Shown here: positions 1 to 5,461 of the stretch, one piece after another | Layout: each line of letters begins with the position of its first letter | Numbering within the stretch: position 1 is the first letter of the stretch | NCBI GenBank assembly: GCA_964651755.1 | Contig: CAZYZD010000100.1 | Coordinates: 1 to 7,030, forward strand | Direction of reading: 5' to 3' | DNA from: QNZT01 sp964651755 | GTDB lineage: Bacteria; Campylobacterota; Campylobacteria; Campylobacterales; QNZT01 | Length of the DNA: 7,030 nucleotides | Translations under genes and position numbers: made by a program | Notes under the pieces: model-generated | The model's input: the letters and a program-made list of their open reading frames with translations, nothing else | What the model was told of the DNA's origin: nothing | Databases searched by the model: none

Positions 1-62
1 CTTTCAATAGATAAAGCTTCTGGGTCGAACAGTTCAACTCTTCTTGTGGCACTGCCGGGGGG
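1..62 (-). pseudogene. continuation of kelch lipoprotein in a shifted frame
   Basis: Removing one C from the C6 run (minus strand; G6 on plus at 57-62) lets the lipoprotein frame read on as GSATRRVELFDPEALSIE to the window edge. This is a textbook kelch strand ('ATRRVELFDPE' following 'GRIIIIGGWDG'), so the true reading frame is broken here and the protein would continue outside the window. The cause could be a real disabling mutation, slippage in a short homopolymer (a phase-variation switch), or a base-calling or assembly error. The sequence alone cannot separate these. Confidence 0.75.
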
Positions 63-882
63 TTGTCTTTGCACTACCATCCCATCCTCCTATAATTATA
101 ATTCTGCCATCATCCAATTTATGTGCTAAAGTAGCTGATCTTGGCATAGTTAAACCAACATCTAGTATCAATAATTTTTCACTATTTTTATCAAATTTTA
201 TTATATTTGACATTCCATATAAGCCGTTATTGAAACCAAAGAAATATACATTTCCATAATTGTCTTTTGCGTAGCCATTATTATTTGCATAATATGATGT
301 TGTATTTAAACCACTTTCATCTGTTATGGAACTTGTCGTTAACTGCTTAACACTGTTTGTATTAAAATCAACTATTTCCATACTATCTACATATTGAAAT
401 CCTCCACTAATAAGATATTTATCTTCTCCTATCTTATGAATAACAGTTGTAAAATTACCTCTGCCGCCATTTCCTTTATCTCCTCCATCATGAGGATGAC
501 CTGTCCTGGCATTCATTTCAAGTGTTTCTTTAGTTCCATTTTGTAGATTTATTTTTATTACTTTATTGCTAAATAGAGGTGATCCATCGTATGTTCCTCC
601 CGTTGGTCTTCCTGTTTGTCCACCTGCCAAAATAATATTTTCACCATCAAGTAAAATATTTTGGCTTCCATATACTGTAGGGATAGAATAAGAATTAATA
701 AATCTTACTCTTTTTCTAGTATCATCATTATTTTGATTTTGACGTTGTGAATTGTCATAAGATTCCTGCTGTGATTGATTATGATTTTCGTCTGTTGAAC
801 CACTCCCGCCACCACAGCCAATTAAACCTATAAATATAACCATTATTAAAGGGACTCTAAGTTTTATTGAAATTTTTGTCAT
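34..882 (-). CDS. kelch-repeat lipoprotein, C-terminus frameshifted
   Basis: Predicted exported lipoprotein of about 282 residues with a partial beta-propeller. Seen: a basic start, a hydrophobic stretch and a lipobox (GLIGC) with the lipidated Cys at residue 23. A Gly/Ser- and then Asn/Gln-rich flexible stretch follows to about residue 55. Kelch-like blades come next, marked by ILAGGQTG, YLISGGF, VYFFGFNNG and IIIIGGWDG, each followed by a strand of the 'I.FD/VDFN' type. Gly at +2 after the Cys suggests outer-membrane sorting, if the E. coli rule applies. I chose the ATG at 882: AGGA lies 8 bases upstream, the lipoprotein signal starts there, and a good promoter puts the transcript start only a few bases before the upstream ATG at 912. 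The last residues (after GWDGSAKTTP) are not kelch-like, because a frameshift at 57-62 leads to a premature stop at 34-36. The gene is markedly more AT-rich than its neighbours, which suggests different ancestry. Ligand and function are unknown. Confidence 0.8.
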   Translation of the reverse strand: MTKISIKLRVPLIMVIFIGLIGCGGGSGSTDENHNQSQQESYDNSQRQNQNNDDTRKRVRFINSYSIPTVYGSQNILLDGENIILAGGQTGRPTGGTYDGSPLFSNKVIKINLQNGTKETLEMNARTGHPHDGGDKGNGGRGNFTTVIHKIGEDKYLISGGFQYVDSMEIVDFNTNSVKQLTTSSITDESGLNTTSYYANNNGYAKDNYGNVYFFGFNNGLYGMSNIIKFDKNSEKLLILDVGLTMPRSATLAHKLDDGRIIIIGGWDGSAKTTPRQCHKKS

Positions 883-1050
883 TATGTTTTTCCTATAAGT
901 TAAATTATTCATCAGAGCAAAAGATTATACTAAAAAATTAAGATAATTCCAAATATAAAGAATATTTTATACAAATTAAATCACAAAAAAAGTGTTTATT
1001 GGCTATTCTCTCAAATTAAAAGAATTGGGTACAAACCCTGGAGTTTTACA
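883..1050. other. divergent AT-rich intergenic region
   Basis: This gap separates the divergently transcribed lipoprotein and HAD genes and is very A/T-rich. The minus-strand promoter is clear. On the plus strand I find no -35/-10 pair I would defend for the HAD gene; TATAAA (955-960), TATACA (968-973) and TATTCT (1004-1009) are possible -10 boxes without good -35 partners. GGAG at 1040-1043, 7 bases before the ATG at 1051, is the HAD ribosome binding site. Confidence 0.6.
924..952 (-). promoter_or_regulatory. sigma70-type promoter of the kelch lipoprotein
   Basis: On the minus strand, TTGGAA (952-947) is followed by a 17-base spacer and a perfect TATAAT (929-924). Transcription should start around 917, giving a leader of about 35 nt to the ATG at 882. 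This supports 882 over the ATG at 912 as the start. The spacer is T-rich, as is common in Campylobacterota promoters. Confidence 0.65.
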
Positions 1051-1878
1051 ATGACAAATCTTTATATTTCCGATCTTGACAAAACCCTGCTTCGAACGGA
1101 TCTCTCGGTTTCAGAGTTTACGGTAAAAACCTGGAATACTCTGGCAGAAAAAGGCATTCATCTTACTATCGCCACTGCCCGCAGTGCACCAAAAAGCTTT
1201 ATGTTACTGAAAGAGTTGAAGCTTACGCTTCCGCTTATTGTTATGGATGGTGCGATGATCGTTTCTCCTTCAGGGGAAATCCTCGAAGCGCACGCGCTCG
1301 ATGCTGCAATGGCTGATGAAATCATCCGGCTTGGTCAGGAACAGGGTATCGAACCTTTTGTTATTGGGCTGGATGAGGAAAAAAATGAAAAATTCTGCTA
1401 TGCAAAAACGAACCACCTGCAAAAAAGTCTGCTAAAAGAGTATCATGCTGATAAAAGGCTTTGCAAACTCTCAAAGATCAAAGCGCTGAAACAAAATATC
1501 AAGATTGTCTATATCGGAGAGAAGGAGCCTCTGGAAAAACTTAAAAAGCGTCTGCATGAAACAATGGGAAAAAACATCGAGATAAAATTTGCCAAAGATC
1601 CTTATCTTGACGGTTATTTTTTAACGATTCTGCACCCAAAAGGTGACAAGCAGCATGCCCTTGCGACATTACGTCAAATGGGATATGACCATCTGAAAAC
1701 CACTGTTTTTGGAGACAGCCACAACGATATCGGGATGTTTGGTATGGCAGATCAGAAAATCGCTGTCGCAAATGCCGTCACACCGCTCAAAGCGATTGCC
1801 ACAGATATCCTGCCACATACCAACGATGAAGATGGCGTGGCAAGATACCTGGTTCAGAAGTACAATCTTACGCTATGA
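1051..1878 (+). CDS. Cof-type HAD-superfamily phosphatase (IIB)
   Basis: Soluble cytoplasmic hydrolase of 275 residues, the usual length for Cof/YidA-like sugar-phosphate or nucleotide phosphatases. All four HAD motifs are visible. Motif I is SDLDKTL, with nucleophile D8 and acid/base D10. Motif II is TIATARS, with T42. Motif III is K200 in the DKQHAL segment. Motif IV is FGDSHNDIGMF, with the Mg-binding acidic residues D222 and D226. The middle part (about residues 85-190) is the C2B-type cap that sets substrate choice. Motif I has Lys where DxDGT phosphatases usually have Gly; this position varies and the catalytic residues are intact. The start has GGAG 7 bases upstream. The gene is alone on its strand and its last 11 bases overlap the end of the convergent DUF1501 gene. 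The substrate cannot be read from the sequence. Confidence 0.92.
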   Translation: MTNLYISDLDKTLLRTDLSVSEFTVKTWNTLAEKGIHLTIATARSAPKSFMLLKELKLTLPLIVMDGAMIVSPSGEILEAHALDAAMADEIIRLGQEQGIEPFVIGLDEEKNEKFCYAKTNHLQKSLLKEYHADKRLCKLSKIKALKQNIKIVYIGEKEPLEKLKKRLHETMGKNIEIKFAKDPYLDGYFLTILHPKGDKQHALATLRQMGYDHLKTTVFGDSHNDIGMFGMADQKIAVANAVTPLKAIATDILPHTNDEDGVARYLVQKYNLTL

Positions 1879-3076
1879 AATCAAGCTGTTGTTTCTGAAA
1901 TTTTGCAAGATTTGGAAAGAGTCTGTCTACATCAAGTTTTCCATCTCCAAACCATGCAACCAGCGGTGCTATATAAGATTCCACCGATGTTGTCGGTATC
2001 ACTGCGCCGTTGGCTAAAGCATCGGGTGAATTTTTGGCTATCTTTGGCATTTTACCATAGATGCCGCCTTTGACAGCGCCACCCATCACAAAAGCATGAC
2101 CACCCCAGCCGTGATCATCTCCGACACTCTCTATACTGCGACCAAAATCTGAAATAGTAAAAGTGGTCACTTTTTCATCCAGTCCCAGTTTTTCGAGTGC
2201 TGAGAAAAACTCCCCGAAAGATTTATCCATATAGGCAACTTTTTGGTCAATTTGACCGGCTCTGCTTTTTTCTGAAGAGGCATTATGCAAATCCCATCCG
2301 CTATAGGTAACAAAAAATATTTGCCGTTTCGGAAAGTTTGCCGATTTTCTGTGTTCTATCAAATCAAGAACCATATCCAGCTGCTCTCCCAGAGATTTGC
2401 CTTCAGCAGTTTCATCGATATCAAAATAGGTATCTACCCTTGCCTTTCTGACTTTTGAGAGCATCGGGTCTGCACCGAAAATATCATCATATGCAACCAA
2501 AGTATCATAATCACTTCCCTGCTGCATTGTATTTTCTCCGGCTACGCTGACATTGACATACTCTTTACCGAGCATATCGGCTACTCTGGCTGCCCACCCT
2601 TTTGTCATCTCACCTGCATACATCCACTGGTCACGCTGTGCAACGTGTCCATAGAGCTGTTCCGGAACTTCCCGGATATCTTTTTCACTCTGTGCACGTT
2701 TGATTTCAGAACTCTTTAACGTTCTGTTTAAGACACCGACATTTGCCACCACCGCAAGGTTGCCGTGATTGTAAAGCCGCTGCATTCTTCTCATGTTGGG
2801 GTGTAGTCCGTATTTACTTCCTTTTAAAGTACAGATTTTTTCCCTGTTGTGCGCACTATTTGGGCGTACTTTTAGATAATCGAGATAAGCATCAAGATCT
2901 TTTTGGGGTACTACCATATTCAGTGAGTCAGCACCACCTTCGAGTAAAACACATACAAGGGCTTTATAATCTTCCCCCGCTGTACTTTTATGTGATGCAA
3001 ATAGAGGCGATGTTGCCGCAACAGCTGCCGTAAGAGCCGTAGTTTTGAGAAATTCTCTCCTGTCTGATCGTTTCAT
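1868..3076 (-). CDS. DUF1501 protein with Tat signal
   Basis: 402-residue exported protein of the DUF1501 family, which is related to the sulfatase/alkaline-phosphatase fold; no reaction is established. Seen: a twin-arginine signal (DRREFLK, R6-R7) with an Ala/Thr-rich hydrophobic stretch ending near residue 28, so it should cross the inner membrane already folded. The mature part shows family landmarks: LLEGGADSLNMVVP (44-57), GLHPNM (90-95), TYSGWDLHN (257-265), ISDFGRSIES (308-317), and DDHGWGGHAFVMGGAVKGG (320-338). I chose the ATG at 3076 because AGGAG lies 6-7 bases upstream and the Tat motif falls at the very N-terminus; the in-frame start at 3157 would add 27 non-signal residues. In many bacteria DUF1501 genes sit beside a DUF1800 gene. 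None is next to it here: upstream is a membrane-protein gene and downstream a convergent HAD gene. Family assignment is confident; function is open. Confidence 0.9.
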   Translation of the reverse strand: MKRSDRREFLKTTALTAAVAATSPLFASHKSTAGEDYKALVCVLLEGGADSLNMVVPQKDLDAYLDYLKVRPNSAHNREKICTLKGSKYGLHPNMRRMQRLYNHGNLAVVANVGVLNRTLKSSEIKRAQSEKDIREVPEQLYGHVAQRDQWMYAGEMTKGWAARVADMLGKEYVNVSVAGENTMQQGSDYDTLVAYDDIFGADPMLSKVRKARVDTYFDIDETAEGKSLGEQLDMVLDLIEHRKSANFPKRQIFFVTYSGWDLHNASSEKSRAGQIDQKVAYMDKSFGEFFSALEKLGLDEKVTTFTISDFGRSIESVGDDHGWGGHAFVMGGAVKGGIYGKMPKIAKNSPDALANGAVIPTTSVESYIAPLVAWFGDGKLDVDRLFPNLAKFQKQQLDFIA

Positions 3077-3104
3077 CAGTATCTCCTGTAACGTTGAAAA
3101 CAAG

Positions 3105-3135
3105 ATTGATGGGATCAATTGTATCAAGGCGATAC
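3105..3135 (-). other. two small adjacent hairpins in the DUF1501 leader
   Basis: ATTGAT (3105-3110) and ATCAAT (3114-3119) form a 6-bp palindrome around GGG. One base further on, GTATC (3121-3125) and GATAC (3131-3135) form a 5-bp stem around AAGGC. Both lie between the possible promoter and the ribosome binding site of the DUF1501 gene. They could be an operator or leader structure, but palindromes of this size also occur by chance. Confidence 0.3.
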
Positions 3136-3194
3136 CTGCTACCTGGGGAAATCCCAAAAAACCAGATCAATTCACAGAAACCTGCGCCATATTT

Positions 3195-3203
3195 TTTATA
3201 TCA
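3195..3203 (-). promoter_or_regulatory. possible extended -10 promoter for the DUF1501 gene
   Basis: The minus strand reads TGATATAAA (3203-3195), a TGn-extended -10 box, with T/C-rich sequence upstream but no good -35. It would give a leader of about 110 nt before the DUF1501 start at 3076. Transcription reading through from the membrane-protein gene is the alternative, since no strong terminator separates them. Confidence 0.35.
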
Positions 3204-3243
3204 TGAAACTGTGAAGGAAAAGTGAAAGAGATAATTGTAACAC

Positions 3244-3263
3244 ACTGCACACTCTGATGCAGT
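3244..3263. other. hairpin after the small membrane-protein gene
   Basis: ACTGCA (3244-3249) and TGCAGT (3258-3263) form a perfect 6-bp stem with an 8-base loop, starting 8 bases past the stop codon of the membrane-protein gene. No T-run follows on the minus strand, so it is a weak terminator candidate at best; it could also slow 3' degradation of the mRNA. Confidence 0.3.
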
Positions 3264-3270
3264 AAAATTA

Positions 3271-3723
3271 TCAATCCGGAAGTTTTATCTCACTGTAACG
3301 ATATTTGACAGCGAAAGTAGCAGTCGGCTTTTTAACATATACAGCATTACGCCCGCGATAGAGAATATCGACTTTTTCATTTCGATCCAGCAATTGCGCC
3401 TGTTTTGCTTTTTCGGCAAAGAGAAACTCGCCTGCCGCCCTGCCGATCGGTGGATAAAATGTTGTTGCAAAAAGCAGCACCAGTACTATATATATCCGGT
3501 CAAAAATTACATTGCCACGAAGATAAAGCATCGCATACCCAAGCAGAGTACTGACAATCAAAAGCAGAAGATAGGGCTGATTATCCGCAAAAAGTGTATT
3601 GAAGTAGATATCAATCCCGTAATAATCAAAATAGTTGAGTTTTAATCCGACAAAAAGAAGGAAATCAAGCAACAATACAAAGATAAAACCAAATATAAAA
3701 GCGGTAGCCCATTTTGCCAACAT
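3271..3723 (-). CDS. small three-helix membrane protein, unknown function
   Basis: 150-residue protein I do not recognise. Three hydrophobic segments stand out: about residues 7-28, 50-68 and 74-92. A soluble, Lys/Arg-rich C-terminal tail of about 55 residues follows (93-150), with YRGRNAVYVKK and a Tyr-rich end (VKYRYSEIKLPD). The linker between helices 1 and 2 is rich in Tyr, Phe and Asp. There is no signal peptidase site, lipobox or known catalytic motif. A GGGG box lies about 6 bases before the ATG at 3723. The gene sits 55 bases after the esterase gene in the same direction, so it is probably the third gene of the mqnE operon. A TATAAA at 3769-3764 (minus strand) in the gap could be an internal promoter, without a good -35. 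Codon use resembles the neighbours. Confidence 0.75.
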   Translation of the reverse strand: MLAKWATAFIFGFIFVLLLDFLLFVGLKLNYFDYYGIDIYFNTLFADNQPYLLLLIVSTLLGYAMLYLRGNVIFDRIYIVLVLLFATTFYPPIGRAAGEFLFAEKAKQAQLLDRNEKVDILYRGRNAVYVKKPTATFAVKYRYSEIKLPD

Positions 3724-3778
3724 AATATACCCCTTTTCTTTGCAACACTTATCATGTTACTCTTTTATAGATGAAGAG

Positions 3779-4336
3779 TCAGTCCAACTCCAGAAACTTT
3801 ATGATTTTCTCTATTTTTCTTTCAAATCCTTCATATCCGTGGCTGCCGCCCTCCTCTATATCGATCTGTGCGCCTCTGAACTTTTTCACCGCTTCCCTGT
3901 AGTCAAGTACATCATCTCCGGTTTGCAACAACAGCATAAAGTTTTCAGGATGGATATTTTCAACATCAAAAGTTTTCAGATGCTCTATATGTTTCTGAGT
4001 AAATTCATAATTACTGAAATCGTAATAGCTGTGATTGAGTCCTATATTGGAGCTGAGGGTATTGTAGGGTTTGACAGAAGGGTTGATCAAAACCGCTTTG
4101 GCATTGTATTTATCCGCAAGATAGGTAGCATAATACCCACCCAAAGAGCTTCCGGCAAATACAATATTTTCACCAAGAGATTGCACCATCCCGGCAATCT
4201 GATCCAGCGTATCTATGGCAAGTTCTGGAATCGGAGACAAGGAGGGGGCTATGATCTTCTCTCCGAGTCTTTCGCGCATCAACATTGCCTTGCCGCTTTT
4301 TGCACTGCTGCCGAAACCATGGATATAGAGCAACAT
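3779..4336 (-). CDS. yqiA: YqiA-like alpha/beta-hydrolase esterase
   Basis: 185-residue cytoplasmic esterase of the YqiA/UPF0227 family (E. coli YqiA is about 193 residues); family members hydrolyse short acyl esters, and the natural substrate is unknown. The alpha/beta-hydrolase parts are in order: LLYIHGFGSS with the oxyanion strand (2-11), the nucleophile elbow GSSLGG with S64 followed by YYATYLA, the acid in QTGDDVLDYREAV (probably D141), and the catalytic His in EGGSHGYEGFE (H166). INPSVKPY (85-92) also matches the family. I chose the ATG at 4336, whose A is the last base of the mqnE stop codon (TAATG); AAGG lies 7 bases upstream. A GTG two codons earlier (4342) is the alternative. The stop/start overlap predicts translational coupling to mqnE. 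Whether the esterase has anything to do with menaquinone is not shown by the sequence. Confidence 0.88.
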   Translation of the reverse strand: MLLYIHGFGSSAKSGKAMLMRERLGEKIIAPSLSPIPELAIDTLDQIAGMVQSLGENIVFAGSSLGGYYATYLADKYNAKAVLINPSVKPYNTLSSNIGLNHSYYDFSNYEFTQKHIEHLKTFDVENIHPENFMLLLQTGDDVLDYREAVKKFRGAQIDIEEGGSHGYEGFERKIEKIIKFLELD

Positions 4337-5400
4337 TACCACACCTTCAGTTCATGATAGAGACTGTCACGTTCCACCGGTATATAACCGCTGTTTTTGA
4401 TCAACGCGACAAACTCTTCCAGAGGCATACCGCTGGCGCTTCTGGCACCGGCTGCCGAGTTGATAGACTCTCTTTCTATCGTACCGTCAAGATCATCGGC
4501 ACCATATGCCTGGGAAACAAGTGCAAGATTAACAGTAGAAGTCACCCAGTAAGCTTTGATATGGGGAAAATTATCCAGCATAATACGACTGATTGCCATT
4601 GTTTTAAGGATCTCCTGGGAGGAGAGAAAGTTTTTAACATTTAAAAAATTATTCTCACGCTGATACACCAGAGGAATAAAACTGTTAAACCCGCCCGTTT
4701 CATCCTGAAGATCACGCAGTCTGACCATATGATCGATACGATGATGTTTCTCTTCCACATGACCAAAAAGCATCGTTGCATTGGATTGTCGTCCCTTCTG
4801 ATGCCATTTTCTGTGGATCTCAAGCCACTGCTCTGAAGTCACTTTCCCTTTACAGATATAGTCACGTACCTTTTCATCAAAAATCTCCGCGCCGCCTCCG
4901 GGCATAGAGTCTACCCCGTGAGAGATCATCATTTCGATAATTTCATCATAACTCTTTGCATACTCTTCCGCCAGAAAATTGATCTCCGCAGCTGTCAAAG
5001 CTTTGACATGAATATCCGGATAAGCGGATTTTATCTTGGAAAAAACTTCCATATACCACTCTAAACCGGCATTTGGATTATGTGCAGAGACAATGTGTAC
5101 CTCTTTAATACCGCGAGAACGGGACTCTTCAACAATTTTTAAAATCTCTTCATGAGACATTGTATACTGATTGGGATTTTTACGGCTGGCACTGAAGGCG
5201 CAGAATTTACAGATATCTTTACAGACATTGGTAGGATTGATATGGCGATTGATGTTGAAAAAACTCTTTTTTCCCCATCTTTTCCGGCGGATAGAATCAG
5301 CAAGTTCTCCAAGCGTAAAGAGGTCGAGGTCATAAAGTCTGACCCCCTCTTCATAACTGAGACGCTCGTTCTTTTTTACTTTTTCGATAATGCTTTGCAT
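4336..5400 (-). CDS. mqnE: aminofutalosine synthase MqnE (radical SAM)
   Basis: 354-residue radical SAM enzyme of the futalosine menaquinone pathway. MqnE joins the adenosyl part of SAM to 3-[(1-carboxyvinyl)oxy]benzoate to give 6-amino-6-deoxyfutalosine, which in Campylobacterota goes on through the MTAN nucleosidase, MqnC and MqnD. Seen: the [4Fe-4S] cysteine motif CKDICKFC (C60, C64, C67) preceded by NINRHINPTNV, which fits MqnE better than its paralogue MqnC. Further family marks are VHIVSAHNP (101-109), MPGGGAEIF (166-174), TMLFGHVEE (209-217), GGFNSFIPL (236-244) and the C-terminal PVERDSLYH. Length is normal and no key residue is missing. The ATG at 5400 is preceded by a modest AGAGAG box. 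The gene lies 61 bases after the barrel-SPOR gene with no terminator between them, but has its own candidate promoter. It leads the probable mqnE-yqiA-membrane protein operon. It implies that menaquinone is the respiratory quinone. Confidence 0.95.
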   Translation of the reverse strand: MQSIIEKVKKNERLSYEEGVRLYDLDLFTLGELADSIRRKRWGKKSFFNINRHINPTNVCKDICKFCAFSASRKNPNQYTMSHEEILKIVEESRSRGIKEVHIVSAHNPNAGLEWYMEVFSKIKSAYPDIHVKALTAAEINFLAEEYAKSYDEIIEMMISHGVDSMPGGGAEIFDEKVRDYICKGKVTSEQWLEIHRKWHQKGRQSNATMLFGHVEEKHHRIDHMVRLRDLQDETGGFNSFIPLVYQRENNFLNVKNFLSSQEILKTMAISRIMLDNFPHIKAYWVTSTVNLALVSQAYGADDLDGTIERESINSAAGARSASGMPLEEFVALIKNSGYIPVERDSLYHELKVW

Positions 5401-5421
5401 AGCGCTCTCTTTTTTTGCGCC

Positions 5422-5430
5422 ATTGTAACA
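5422..5430 (-). promoter_or_regulatory. candidate extended -10 promoter for mqnE
   Basis: The minus strand reads TGTTACAAT (5430-5422): a TGn extension plus TACAAT, with a T-run just upstream and no good -35. Transcription would start near 5415, leaving a leader of only about 15 nt that still contains the AGAGAG box. Confidence 0.4.
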
Positions 5431-5461
5431 AAAAGCTCGTTTATCTTTGCGTAAAAAAGAG

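Noticed and set aside
44..259. Plus-strand open frame within the lipoprotein gene
   Set aside because: Antisense shadow of the kelch repeats; its hydrophobic and Pro-rich content is what reversed AT-rich code produces.
883..912. Upstream in-frame ATG at 912 for the kelch lipoprotein
   Set aside because: It would add ten polar/charged residues before the signal sequence, has no ribosome binding site, and lies only about 5 bases past the predicted transcript start. The ATG at 882 has AGGA and a normal lipoprotein signal.
1051..1090. Loss of HAD catalytic function because motif I reads DLDKT rather than DxDGT
   Set aside because: Both aspartates and the Thr are present; the Gly position tolerates other residues, and motifs II-IV are intact.
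1709..2017. 102-codon plus-strand frame across the HAD/DUF1501 junction
   Set aside because: It is out of frame with the HAD gene and antisense to DUF1501, with no plausible start signal or recognisable protein features.
3077..3157. Longer DUF1501 reading frame starting at 3157
   Set aside because: The extra 27 residues precede the twin-arginine motif and have no ribosome binding site, whereas the ATG at 3076 has AGGAG and puts the Tat motif at the N-terminus.
3244..3263. Intrinsic terminator after the membrane-protein gene
   Set aside because: The stem is only 6 bp and no T-run follows on the minus strand, so I list it only as a hairpin.
3635..4357. 240-codon open frame on the plus strand
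   Set aside because: It lies antisense to the YqiA-like gene and the start of the membrane-protein gene. Its translation shows no family motifs, while the minus-strand frames have clear conserved motifs and ribosome binding sites.
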